From Fuerstiella sp. (GTDB lineage Bacteria > Planctomycetota > Planctomycetia > Planctomycetales > Planctomycetaceae): 64,000 bases of DNA. This document shows positions 34,807 through 44,011 of the stretch, piece by piece. The notes under the pieces were generated by a model. It saw only the letters and a program-made list of their open reading frames with translations, did not search any database and had not been told where the DNA came from. Numbering within the stretch: the first letter of the stretch is position 1; the number at the start of each line of letters is the position of its first letter. Both the position numbers and the translations under genes were made by a program. The DNA lies in the NCBI GenBank assembly GCA_022447225.1, contig JAKVAZ010000007.1, forward strand, positions 236,475 to 300,474, given 5' to 3'.

Positions 34807-37005
34807 CTACGGTGGCAATGGAAAAATTCCCAGTGACTCCAGTATGAAATTGTACTTGAGCGTTTCAAAGTGCTGGTCATGAATTCCGTGACGGGCGCGC
34901 GGATACACCATCAGGTCGAATGTCCTGTTTGCGTTCTGCAGCGCTTGAACCAGCTGAAACGTGTTGGCCGGATGGACATTGTCGTCCTGAAGTCCGTGAG
35001 CCAGCAGCAAACGGCCATGCAGATTCCCTGCAGCCGCCACAACGGACGATCTCCGGTATCCGTGCGGGTTTTCCTGAGGGGTTCCCATATACCGTTCCGT
35101 GTAGATGGTATCATAGTTGGCCCAGTTCGTGACTGGAGATCCGGCAATGCCCGCTGTCAGACAATTGCTGTGCGTCATCACGTAACTTGTCAGGAATCCA
35201 CCGTAACTGTGTCCGCTCATGCCGATCCGATTTTGGTCGGCCCATGATTGTGTCGCGAGCCACTCACAGACCGATTCCACGTCGCGGGTTTCTTCAACGC
35301 CCAGTTGTCCATATGCCTTCCATGCACCGGCGGCCCCGTGCCCCCCTGCGGTTCTTGGATCAAACCGAATCACGACGATACCGTGACCGGCCAGCAGGTG
35401 GTCGTCCAGCCGGGCATGCCAGGTATCTGAGACCTGCGGGCTGCGCGGACCACCATAAATCCTGATCCAGACCGGGTGTGCTCGTGATTTATTAAAATCC
35501 GGAGGGGAGACGACGATCGCAGCTGCGCTCGTTTGATCAGCGAGCGGTACATCCTCAATTCCCACGTTTCCGAATTCAAATTCAGTCCATTCATCGGGCG
35601 GTGTGGCACGATGGATTTGTCGGACAACGTGACCTGCTGAATTGCGCAACACGACAGATCTGCGCTGGCTGTGGCTGCTCCAGGAATCGATCAGCAGGCT
35701 TCCGGACGGGTTCACCGATACAGTATGGTGACCTGGTTCCTGTGACAAACGCAGGAGGGATCCTCCGTCCAGATCGACGCGGTACAGATCATCGGCGATC
35801 GGTGAACGTCGGGTTCCGGTCACGATGACTTGATTTTTGGACTCGTTGACGGCATGAATTCCGGTGACGTCCCACGGACCGGATGTGAGTGGTTGCCGAG
35901 TCGCTGCATCAGCCGAAATACGTTCGATATGTCTCCAGCCTGAACGCTCGCTCAGCATCAGGAAACTGTGGTCACTCAAAAAGTGGAGATCTCCCGGTTG
36001 CTCGACCCAGCCGGAAGTTTGTTCCCGCAGCAGTGTATTACTTGAACCGGTGCTCGTGGATGTCCGAACAAGGTCCAGCCACGTCTGACGGCGATTCTGG
36101 ACGTACCAGTAAACGTGGCTGCTGTCGGGATACCAACCGAAGTGAGTGATCAGAGTCGAACTGTCATGAAGTGGAGATTTTACCCAGGAAACAGAACCAC
36201 CATTGACGGAAACGATTCCCAGACGCACCATCGGGTTGCATTGCCCCGCCACCGGAAAATGTTCTGTTTCGATATTTTGTACCGGATTGGTGTGATCAAT
36301 GATGGAGAAGTTCGGGACACTCGTATCATCGAACTGCTGAAAAAGCAGAGACTGACCATCCGGGCTGAACCGGAATGCTTTCCATGTCCGTTTCAGAATT
36401 TCTTCGAAATAGACCCAGTCCGCTTTACCGTTTCGGATATCGGGTCCTGAGTCCTGAGTCAGCCGCAGTACATTTCCGGTTTCGAAGTTGGCGGACCACA
36501 GGTCGTTCCCCGACACAAAAGCGCAGGCGTTCCCGACAGGACTGAGTGTCAGAAGTTCGATCTGCTTCGGAAGTCCATTCACGATGCGAATGTGTTCGCC
36601 ATCAAGTCCGGCCAGAGTCAGTCTGCGATCGGTTTGCAAAACGCATATTCGTCGCGCCGCATCGTGCAGAGTCCAGTTTCCATCGGCGATTTCATCAGCG
36701 TCCTCATCAGGAATCCCGCCTGCCAGCAGTTGCTGCCGGAGCCGTTTTGCATCATACAAAGGTGCTGCTTTTCCCGTAACGGCATTGACTTTTTCCCAAA
36801 CTGTCTCCAACCGCAGCAGAGTCATCGTGTCCAGCCAAACGAAATCGCGAGGAGCCGGGTCTCGAATGACGATCCGGTCGAGTCCGTAAACATTGTTCCA
36901 GGTGATTGGTTTTCGATCACTGGCAGATGCGGTGTGACCATTGAGCAGGATCAGAACGGTCAGCACGACCACACCAGGTTGTGAATTCAGGTGGATTCGT
37001 TTCAC
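34807..37005 (-). CDS. S9 family (prolyl oligopeptidase / DPP IV-type) peptidase
   Basis: A 732-residue secreted serine peptidase. From the GTG at 37005 the first 30 residues form a signal peptide (hydrophobic VVVLTVLILL, ASAS cleavage region). A DPP-IV-type N-terminal beta-propeller follows, and then the catalytic domain with the nucleophile in GMSGHSYGGFLTSYV, Asp in HGLQDDNVHP and His in ARHGIHDQ. WVYFEEILKRTWKAFRFSPDG matches the glutamate (EE) loop region that binds the substrate N-terminus in DPP IV, suggesting a dipeptidyl peptidase. An open frame continues upstream to 37188 but has no leader or coding character. It is divergent from the formylglycine-type gene. Confidence 0.87.
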   Translation of the reverse strand: MKRIHLNSQPGVVVLTVLILLNGHTASASDRKPITWNNVYGLDRIVIRDPAPRDFVWLDTMTLLRLETVWEKVNAVTGKAAPLYDAKRLRQQLLAGGIPDEDADEIADGNWTLHDAARRICVLQTDRRLTLAGLDGEHIRIVNGLPKQIELLTLSPVGNACAFVSGNDLWSANFETGNVLRLTQDSGPDIRNGKADWVYFEEILKRTWKAFRFSPDGQSLLFQQFDDTSVPNFSIIDHTNPVQNIETEHFPVAGQCNPMVRLGIVSVNGGSVSWVKSPLHDSSTLITHFGWYPDSSHVYWYVQNRRQTWLDLVRTSTSTGSSNTLLREQTSGWVEQPGDLHFLSDHSFLMLSERSGWRHIERISADAATRQPLTSGPWDVTGIHAVNESKNQVIVTGTRRSPIADDLYRVDLDGGSLLRLSQEPGHHTVSVNPSGSLLIDSWSSHSQRRSVVLRNSAGHVVRQIHRATPPDEWTEFEFGNVGIEDVPLADQTSAAAIVVSPPDFNKSRAHPVWIRIYGGPRSPQVSDTWHARLDDHLLAGHGIVVIRFDPRTAGGHGAAGAWKAYGQLGVEETRDVESVCEWLATQSWADQNRIGMSGHSYGGFLTSYVMTHSNCLTAGIAGSPVTNWANYDTIYTERYMGTPQENPHGYRRSSVVAAAGNLHGRLLLAHGLQDDNVHPANTFQLVQALQNANRTFDLMVYPRARHGIHDQHFETLKYNFILESLGIFPLPP

Positions 37006-37297
37006 TTTATTAATTTCCGGGTGGCAGGGGCGTCTGTACCACGTTTGTAACATTCCGGACCGGGTGACCTCTTTCGCATGTTTATACAGGTTCCACCAGG
37101 ACAGTTGGGTGAGTAGACGTATTACTATTCGGTTCATGTGGCTGTGAAAACGGTTGAGGGACAGGCACTCGAAAGTCAATTCTCGCACGAATCAGAGTCT
37201 TGTATTCGATTGCCGACGCCACAACAATTTCCTGTGTTCTGAATGTATGCTGTGACAACTCTCCACCCCCGGTACTGTTCAACAGGTCGATTTCTGT

Positions 37298-38428
37298 ATG
37301 AAAAACCAGATCATTGTGTTTTGCTGTTTGTCGACCACTGTGCTTGCGTCCGACGTGATTCCGGGGGTTGTGCTGGAGCAGCCTGATTCCGGGCGATTCG
37401 TGAAGACGGATCAGGGGTTCATGTTGCCATATGAAATGACAATTCCTGGTACGGATGTTGTCTTTGCTCTGGAACCGATTCCTGGCGGTGAAATCACGGT
37501 AGGATCGGATCAGCGTAAATACCGTGTCGAGCCGTTCTGGATGGGGCGATTCGAAGTAACATGGGCTGAATATAAACAATTCATGGGGCTGTACCATGTG
37601 TTTAAGCAGTTTCAGATCAATCGCCGGCGAACGGTGAATGATGATAATGAAGTCGATGCCGTTACGGCTCCAACACCACTTTACGAACCAACATACACGT
37701 TTGAATTTGGTGAAGACCCGCATCAGCCGGCTGTTACGGTCACACAGTACGCCGCAAGACAGTACACCAAATGGTTGTCCGCAATTACGGGACTGCAGTA
37801 CCGACTGCCGTCGGAGGCCGAATGGGAACATGCCTGCCGGGCCGGTGCAACGACAGCCTACCATTTCGGAAAGTCTGCCGACGATCTGTCAGACTATGGC
37901 TGGTTCGTGGGGGTGTCAGATCAGAAGGGAGCTCAGATCGTCGGTCAAAAGAAGCCAAATCCATGGGGGTTATATGACATGCACGGCAATGCAGCCGAGT
38001 GGGTGCTGGACGGTCCAGACGGATCCTCTGTTGCAGAGGCCGGTCAGATTCTGGACGCCTCGACGGAATGGGTGCGGACACAGATGCCGGATCACCGCAA
38101 AGTCTGCGGCGGAAGCTGGGAACTGCCCGCAGCTGACTGCACCTGTGCGTCCCGTTTGCTGTCGGTTCATACAGACTGGAAGTTTACGGATCCGAATATT
38201 CCTAAGAGTCCCTGGTGGTTCACCGATGATCCGGCCCGCGGTGTTGGGTTTCGAATCATTCGCGCCCTGAAGTCGGTCAACCGGGAGCAAATGGAGGAGT
38301 ACTGGAAGATCGACAATGAATCGATCAGCTGGGATGTGTTTGATCGAATTGACGAAGGGCGAGGTGTCAAAGGGCTTGTCGATCGGGATCTTCCACAGGC
38401 CATCAAAGATCTGACTGACGGGCAATAG
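37298..38428 (+). CDS. Formylglycine-generating-enzyme-like (SUMF1 / FGE-sulfatase) protein
   Basis: A 376-residue protein with a short signal peptide (about 17 residues) and a C-type-lectin-like FGE-sulfatase domain. Blocks include EPFWMGRFEVTWAEYKQFM, PAVTVTQYAARQYTKWLS, RLPSEAEWEHACRAGATTAYHFG, NPWGLYDMHGNAAEWVLD, and GGSWELPA near the C-terminus. In true FGE two active-site Cys convert a sulfatase Cys to formylglycine; here a Cys pair is not obvious in the expected C-terminal RGG-S-C region, so it may belong to the large non-catalytic relative group. No sulfatase gene is adjacent. Confidence 0.85.
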   Translation: MKNQIIVFCCLSTTVLASDVIPGVVLEQPDSGRFVKTDQGFMLPYEMTIPGTDVVFALEPIPGGEITVGSDQRKYRVEPFWMGRFEVTWAEYKQFMGLYHVFKQFQINRRRTVNDDNEVDAVTAPTPLYEPTYTFEFGEDPHQPAVTVTQYAARQYTKWLSAITGLQYRLPSEAEWEHACRAGATTAYHFGKSADDLSDYGWFVGVSDQKGAQIVGQKKPNPWGLYDMHGNAAEWVLDGPDGSSVAEAGQILDASTEWVRTQMPDHRKVCGGSWELPAADCTCASRLLSVHTDWKFTDPNIPKSPWWFTDDPARGVGFRIIRALKSVNREQMEEYWKIDNESISWDVFDRIDEGRGVKGLVDRDLPQAIKDLTDGQ

Positions 38429-38525
38429 TGAGAATATCGCTGCGCCTGTGTTGTTGTTGCTCCGAATGTGCGTGTTTTTATCGCAGTTGAACCAAGCGAA
38501 AATTTGAAAAGGCGATTGTCGCGAA

Positions 38526-39563
38526 ATGGAAGACCTTGCCCGCTATCAAAAGCAAATGTTGTTTTCCGGAATTCAGGAGACCGGACAGATGCAGCTGCGA
38601 AACAGTCAGGTTCTCCAGGTTGGCTGCGGTGCTCTCGGATGTGTTGTGGCAGATCATTTGGTTCGGGCAGGCATCGGATTATTGCGGATTGTCGATCGCG
38701 ACTTTGTGGAGCTCAGCAATTTACAACGCCAGAGTCTCTTCACTGAACAGGATGTGACGGACCATCTGCCTAAAGCGATCGTTGCAGAGCGTCGTTTGAA
38801 GCAGGTGAATTCGAATGTACAGATCCACGCGCATGTGGCGGACGTCGACTATCAAAATATTCGCTCATTTACGGAGGGCGTTGATCTGATCATCGACGGT
38901 ACCGATAATTTTGAGATCCGTTATCTGATCAATGATGCTTCACTGGAGTTCGAAGTTCCTTGGATCTATACAGGCTGCACAGGCAGTACGGGACAGGTGA
39001 TGCCCGTTTTTCCTGGGCGATCGGGTTGCCTGAGATGCCTGATTCCTGACCCTCCACCACCTGGTTCCACTGAGACATGTGATACGGCCGGTGTCCTGGG
39101 TCCGGCAATCGGTATGACTGCCTCACTCGAATCGGCGATTGCCCTGCGGATTCTCAGCGGCCACTCCGAAGACGTTCCCTTACAGCTCAGTATAGTGGAT
39201 GCCTGGAACGGGTCTGTGAGAGCGATGGATGTGTCGGCGCTGCGCGATCAGCAAGACTGTCCCGCCTGCGACCGTGGTGAACGGGCATTTCTTAGTGGAT
39301 CGACTGCTTCCGGATCCACGGTCCTGTGTGGAAGGAATGCGGTTCAGGTTTCACCGTCTTCGAAATTGAGTATTTCCCTGGAAGAACTGTCACATCGACT
39401 GGAATCAGCCGGTGTGGTGACGTCCAATTCATTTCTGGTACGCGTCGTTCTGGAAGAGTCGGGTATGGAAGTCACGGTATTTCCGGATGGTCGGGCCATC
39501 ATTCGCGGGACCGAAGATTCTTCGGCGGCTCGAGCAGTTTATTCGCGTTACATTGGGGTATAG
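38526..39563 (+). CDS. moeB: MoeB/ThiF/HesA-family adenylyltransferase
   Basis: A 345-residue E1-like enzyme that adenylates the C-terminus of a ubiquitin-like sulfur carrier (MoaD or ThiS). The ATP site has GCGALGC (33-39) and IVDRDFVELSNLQRQ; DGTDNFEIRYLIND is intact. Zn ligands are C168-x2-C171 and C245-x2-C248, and the catalytic-type Cys is C185 in ETCDTAGVLGP. About 90 extra residues at the C-terminus start with LCGRNAVQ, found in many MoeB proteins, and end in a small alpha/beta fold; no rhodanese Cys is present. It is upstream of mqnP (73 bp), in the same direction. MoeB and ThiF cannot be separated by sequence alone. Confidence 0.87.
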   Translation: MEDLARYQKQMLFSGIQETGQMQLRNSQVLQVGCGALGCVVADHLVRAGIGLLRIVDRDFVELSNLQRQSLFTEQDVTDHLPKAIVAERRLKQVNSNVQIHAHVADVDYQNIRSFTEGVDLIIDGTDNFEIRYLINDASLEFEVPWIYTGCTGSTGQVMPVFPGRSGCLRCLIPDPPPPGSTETCDTAGVLGPAIGMTASLESAIALRILSGHSEDVPLQLSIVDAWNGSVRAMDVSALRDQQDCPACDRGERAFLSGSTASGSTVLCGRNAVQVSPSSKLSISLEELSHRLESAGVVTSNSFLVRVVLEESGMEVTVFPDGRAIIRGTEDSSAARAVYSRYIGV

Positions 39564-39636
39564 GTTGCGGTTGGACGGACAGAGCTTTTACAACTAGTCC
39601 GGGTTTATTTACAGCCTTCATCCGGTTAACTGAAAT

Positions 39637-40527
39637 ATGTCAACGGTTCGTCTGACCGCTTCTGTTCGGCAGTATCTGGAGCTGATTCGCTTCAGTCATA
39701 CGGTCTTTGCGCTGCCGTTTGCGCTGCTGGCAGCCGTGTTGGCCTGGCAAACAGATGGCCGTTCGTTTCAGTGGAACGATCTTGCTGGAATACTGTTGTG
39801 CATGGTCTTTGCCCGGTCCGCAGCAATGGCCTTTAATCGGCTGGTCGACCGCGATGTTGACGCGCTGAACCCCCGTACGGCACAGCGACACCTTCCTGCA
39901 GGTCTTATCAGCGTTCGTGCCGTCATACTGTTTACTGCGCTGACCGGTGCAGGTTTCATTGCGTCGACACTTTTGTTCCTGCCCAACCGTCTACCGATCG
40001 GACTTTCAGGGCCGGTGCTCCTGTTCCTGTTTGGCTATTCCTTTGCCAAACGCTGGACCAACTGGTGCCACTACTGGTTATCAGCAGCATTGATGTTGTC
40101 ACCGATCGCAACCTGGATTGCACTGACCGGTACTGTTGATCGAACGCCGCTGCTGCTGGCTTCGATGATTTTCTTTTGGGTGGGTGGGTTCGACATTATC
40201 TACGCCTGTCAGGATGCTGATATCGATCGAACTCAAAAGCTGTTCAGTCTTCCCTCTCGACTTGGCATCGGGCGTGCTCTCTACGTGGCATTTCTCAGCC
40301 ATGTCGCGGCAATGATCAGTTTGTTTGCCTTATGGTGGTTCACGGATCTGGGAACACTGTTTCTTGTCGGAATTGTGGTTCTGAGCGTTGTTATGCTGTA
40401 TCAGCATACGCTGGTGAGTCCCGGTGATCTTGATCGGGTTAATACCGCATTCTTTGGTGTGAATGCGATCGTGAGCTTCGGTATTCTGGTCCTGGGTTGC
40501 CTGGACGTCTGGCTGCGTCACGAGTAA
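39637..40527 (+). CDS. mqnP: UbiA-type prenyltransferase, menaquinone (futalosine) pathway
   Basis: A 296-residue integral membrane prenyltransferase with about eight helices. The first Asp-rich motif is NRLVDRDVD at 67-75 and the second is in QDADIDRTQ near residue 190, both on cytoplasmic loops and both Mg-prenyl-diphosphate binding in this family. RQYLELIRFSHTVFALPFAL is the usual N-terminus. The gene directly precedes mqnE (48 bp), so the prenyl acceptor is most probably the futalosine-pathway 1,4-dihydroxy-6-naphthoate rather than 4-hydroxybenzoate. The alternative name is UbiA-like. Confidence 0.88.
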   Translation: MSTVRLTASVRQYLELIRFSHTVFALPFALLAAVLAWQTDGRSFQWNDLAGILLCMVFARSAAMAFNRLVDRDVDALNPRTAQRHLPAGLISVRAVILFTALTGAGFIASTLLFLPNRLPIGLSGPVLLFLFGYSFAKRWTNWCHYWLSAALMLSPIATWIALTGTVDRTPLLLASMIFFWVGGFDIIYACQDADIDRTQKLFSLPSRLGIGRALYVAFLSHVAAMISLFALWWFTDLGTLFLVGIVVLSVVMLYQHTLVSPGDLDRVNTAFFGVNAIVSFGILVLGCLDVWLRHE

Positions 40528-40575
40528 ATAAATTTTCAATGGCGCATTTAAGTTCTACCTGGATCGTCAGCCAAC

Positions 40576-41697
40576 ATGTCGACAATTGCTGCGTCAAAAC
40601 TTGACTCCATCACCGACAGAATCAAACAGGGCGAGCGTTTGACGTTTGATGATGGTCTCTATCTGGAAAAAGAAGCCGACCTTCACGCGCTGGGGCGACT
40701 GGCAAATCTGGTACGTCAAAAAAAGAACGGCAATGTCGCCTGGTACAATACCAACATTCATCTCAATCCAACCAATGTCTGTGTCTATCGATGTCGATTC
40801 TGTGCGTTTCGGGCAGATCTGAAAGATGAAAAGGCATATACCTTTTCTGATGAAATGCTGCGTGAACGCATTCTGGAGGGACAGGCCAGCGGCGCGACGG
40901 AAATACATGTTGTCGGCGGTCTGCACCATCGGAAGAAATTCGACTGGTATGTGAATGTGATTCACACGCTTCATCAGACATGTCCGGAAATCCACATCAA
41001 GGCCTGGACTCCTGTTGAAATCCACTGGTTCAGCTTTATTACGAAGAAGCCCGTCGAATGGATTCTGGAGCAAATGATTGATGCGGGGCTGGGCAGTATG
41101 CCGGGCGGCGGTGCGGAAATCTTTGATCCGGAGGTACGCAGTCAGATCTGCGAACATAAAGCGGATTCGAGCGTGTGGTTTGACGTGCATCGTGCGGCCC
41201 ACCAGCTGGGGTTAAGGTCCAACGCCACGATGCTGTATGGCCATGTTGAAGATACGTCACACCGCATTGATCATTTGTTACGTCTGCGTGAACTGCAGGA
41301 CGAAACCGGCGGATTCCAGACATATATTCCGCTGGCATTCCATCCTGAAAATACCGAACTGGATCATATCCAAAAACCGGATGCCCTGTTTGATCTGCGG
41401 ATGGTAGCCGTTGCGCGTCTCATGCTCGACAATTTTGACCATGTGAAGGCGTACTGGATTATGATGGGGGAGCAGACTGCTCAGCTGGCTCTGAGCTACG
41501 GAGCCGACGATCTTGACGGTACAGTGGTGCACGAACTGATCTACCACGATGCAGGAGCAGAAACGCCGGAGGGGAAAACAGTGGAGCAGCTTCATCATCT
41601 CATCCGAGAGGCCGGTTGTGAACCGGTTGAGCGGGACACGCTGTATCGCAGAGTGATTCGAGACGGACGGAACTGGTCTGTTGCTTCCGTACAATAA
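40576..41697 (+). CDS. mqnE: Aminofutalosine synthase (radical SAM)
   Basis: A 373-residue radical SAM enzyme that joins 3-[(1-carboxyvinyl)oxy]benzoate and SAM to form aminofutalosine, the first unique step of futalosine-pathway menaquinone synthesis. The 4Fe-4S motif is C69-x3-C73-x2-C76 in CVYRCRFCAFRAD. HVVGGLHHRKKFDWYV, PGGGAEIF and HPENTELDH are the further MqnE blocks that distinguish it from MqnC. Length and the linked mqnP support the call. No mqnA, mqnB, mqnC or mqnD is seen in the window. Confidence 0.93.
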   Translation: MSTIAASKLDSITDRIKQGERLTFDDGLYLEKEADLHALGRLANLVRQKKNGNVAWYNTNIHLNPTNVCVYRCRFCAFRADLKDEKAYTFSDEMLRERILEGQASGATEIHVVGGLHHRKKFDWYVNVIHTLHQTCPEIHIKAWTPVEIHWFSFITKKPVEWILEQMIDAGLGSMPGGGAEIFDPEVRSQICEHKADSSVWFDVHRAAHQLGLRSNATMLYGHVEDTSHRIDHLLRLRELQDETGGFQTYIPLAFHPENTELDHIQKPDALFDLRMVAVARLMLDNFDHVKAYWIMMGEQTAQLALSYGADDLDGTVVHELIYHDAGAETPEGKTVEQLHHLIREAGCEPVERDTLYRRVIRDGRNWSVASVQ

Positions 41698-42275
41698 GCT
41701 GCATTGCAAAAGGCAATAGTCAGAATCCTGTCAAAACGAGGGAACACATCGCAGGATCGGAAATGACCAATGCATTATGACGACCCGTCGTCGCCGAAGG
41801 CGGGTTCCGCGGTCACACAATCGATCGAAAAGACGAGTGATCGTCAGAGGCCTGGGAGGGTTGTTGGCTGGTGCGATGGCTTCCGAATTGAATCGTTTCA
41901 CCGGAAACTCAATCTGTGAGTTACTCAATGGTACCGCGGCGCGCTCAGCAGGTACGTACTGTGCAACGGGGTCAGGGGGGCAGACGGGTACGTGATCAGA
42001 CCGGCAGCGGCATCATTTGACAGGACAACACAGCTGAAATCGTATCCGGTCGATAATTTGCGGTTTGCTACAGAACTCCGTATGGGAATAACAGTGTTGG
42101 CACAGCCACGGTTTTAGACCGGGACCCTGTGCAAAATACATCCTGACGCGATTACACGGAATAACTGTGGTGCTGACAGAGAGCATATCGAAAGCTTCTG
42201 CAGCCGGAGAGGGCTCCAAATGAGCCGTCATCGTTCGCATTGATCGCCCGATGTGGAATCGATGATCGCAGGCGG
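41698..42275. other. Region with no firm gene after mqnE
   Basis: About 580 bp between mqnE and the end of the enolase-superfamily gene. It holds only the doubtful Arg-rich frame at 41777-41995, listed separately. No terminator hairpin with a T-run was found. Confidence 0.5.
41777..41995 (+). CDS. Doubtful small Arg-rich protein
   Basis: A 72-residue frame with an Arg-rich first 25 residues (TTRRRRRRVPRS, SKRR), then a short hydrophobic Gly/Ala stretch (GLGGLLAGAMA). It has no ribosome-binding site within 15 bp and no homologue I can recall. It follows mqnE by 79 bp on the same strand. It may be a basic nucleic-acid-binding peptide or simply chance. Confidence 0.25.
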   Translation: MTTRRRRRRVPRSHNRSKRRVIVRGLGGLLAGAMASELNRFTGNSICELLNGTAARSAGTYCATGSGGQTGT

Positions 42276-43640
42276 TTACCTTTCCACAGGTCCGTCTGCG
42301 TCTATGGATGCGGTGTACAGTTCCCGCCAGCGAGTGGAACCGTCATTCGGTACGAGGCGGGAGTGGGCACCTTTTTCGTAAAACGGGATCAGTCCTTTGT
42401 TGGCCGCGTTGAGCAGGAAATTGACTTCTTTGCCACTCGCAGTGAACATTCGCCGACCGTTGGCCCACGTTGTTTCCACAAGTCGTTCCGTCAGAGGACG
42501 TTCCGCAGGTTTTGGCACTCGCAGTTTGGCAACCTGGTCACGATCAATTTCATAACCAAGACCAGGACGATCGGGAACGGGTGAGTGGCCGTCTTTAAGC
42601 ACGATAGGTTCGGTCAGCAGGTCGTGCTTAAAGAGCTGGTGGCAATTGACGGCCGGCCAGACTGCCTCTTTCAGCACACCGCCAAAATGCAGCGAGTGTG
42701 CTGCTGTCAGGCCCGCTCCGACAAGCTGCAGCCAAAACGGCATTCCGACCTGTTCACAAAAACGCCCTGTGCCAACCACTCCCGTGGCTCCACCACCTAC
42801 GACAAAGCCATCGCAGCAACCCGACTGAACGACAGTCTTTGGCCGCGGACTGCCGAAGTGCATGGCAATGTTGACAGGTGTTGCATCTGCAATCCTTCGG
42901 TTTCCTTCCACGTCACCCTGTGGAATAGGAGTTTCGAAAATATCAACTTGAGGGTATGCCTCCATTTTTTTAAGGATTGGTATTGCCTGTTCTGCGGTTC
43001 GCAGACTGCTGTTGAAGTCCATGTCGATTTTGAACTCGGGAGGAACCACACTCGTTGCGGCGTCCAGCTGTTCGAAAAGATCAAACCACGGACGTCCTTT
43101 GGTTTTGTACGACATGTAACCAAGACGCAGGGCTTCAGCACAGTCCAGTGCCATGTCAGCAGCGGATGTATCAATATTCCACCATGACAGTGGTGTCGTG
43201 TTGTGGACCTTTGGGCCCAGCAGTGAGTGAACCGGGACTCCGGCGGTGCGTCCCACGGCGTCGAACAGCGCCATTTGCAGGCCGGCGCCCATTCCATCAT
43301 CCCACATCAGATCAACGGCATTTCGACCGACTGCGTCGTTAACAGCATCATCTGATGTAGCGTTCCATGTGTAGAACAACATGGTTTCGCCGCTTCCGGT
43401 GACACCGGAACGCAGTGTCACATCGCAAATTTCGATATAACGCCAGTGTGGTAACTCACGACTCATCGCACGATAAGGGACTGGCCGGTATTCCAGACGC
43501 ACAGTGGAACGCTCAATACTGACGACCTCAAAATGTTTTGCACTCGCAACAGTGCCTTCGGCCTGCAGAACAGAATGACTGTATCCTGCCAGTCCGAAAT
43601 ACGCGGATTGTTTAAGGAACTGTCGACGGTTGAATGACAT
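42276..43640 (-). CDS. Exported enolase-superfamily (mandelate racemase/muconate lactonizing type) protein
   Basis: A 454-residue protein with a Tat signal (N-RRQFLK at residues 4-10 followed by a hydrophobic stretch to about 25) and an MR/MLE barrel. The KxK base pair is K179/K181 (SYKTKGRP), metal ligands D208 (KIDMDFNSS) and E236 (IFETPIPQ). The third ligand position is occupied by AMHFGSP (His261), not the usual acid. ATG at 43640 is chosen for AGGA 6 bp upstream; the frame opens at 43703. It is well separated from the esterase gene. Racemase, dehydratase or an inactive member are all possible. Confidence 0.82.
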   Translation of the reverse strand: MSFNRRQFLKQSAYFGLAGYSHSVLQAEGTVASAKHFEVVSIERSTVRLEYRPVPYRAMSRELPHWRYIEICDVTLRSGVTGSGETMLFYTWNATSDDAVNDAVGRNAVDLMWDDGMGAGLQMALFDAVGRTAGVPVHSLLGPKVHNTTPLSWWNIDTSAADMALDCAEALRLGYMSYKTKGRPWFDLFEQLDAATSVVPPEFKIDMDFNSSLRTAEQAIPILKKMEAYPQVDIFETPIPQGDVEGNRRIADATPVNIAMHFGSPRPKTVVQSGCCDGFVVGGGATGVVGTGRFCEQVGMPFWLQLVGAGLTAAHSLHFGGVLKEAVWPAVNCHQLFKHDLLTEPIVLKDGHSPVPDRPGLGYEIDRDQVAKLRVPKPAERPLTERLVETTWANGRRMFTASGKEVNFLLNAANKGLIPFYEKGAHSRLVPNDGSTRWRELYTASIDADGPVER

Positions 43641-44011
43641 AGTAATCCTCAGAAGAATACGACCGTAAAGGCGGTCAGTAATGCTGTTCACCAGCATAGT
43701 CACTCTTTGAGGAAAGCACGAGCATCCCTGAGGTATTGAGGGAAGTGGTTTCTACTTTCTCTCCCGATGAGCAGCAGTATGATTACAGGGAAAGGCTGAG
43801 CCGGTTAAACCGTTCGATGGTATGGTGAGCCTTACTGTTGCTGCTGCCAGGTCCGTGTGCCGGCGTGCAGACACACCACCAACTCGAGAGAAACGCGGGT
43901 TCGGTTGCGGGGAATGTCTTAACGAGTCCTGTGACTGGAACCGGCGTCAGTTGTTTCTGTGTCGCGGGGAGTCAGGAAGACACGAACACAATCAGCGTTA
44001 CGCCGGAGTTG
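43641..44011. other. Gene-free region
   Basis: About 370 bp between the enolase-superfamily gene start and the esterase 3' end, both on the minus strand. Plus-strand frames here are continuations of the antisense frame across the esterase gene and are not considered real. Confidence 0.5.

Noticed and set aside
37006-37188. Extension of the S9 peptidase reading frame
   Set aside because: It places about 60 residues before the signal peptide, which is not plausible for an exported peptidase.
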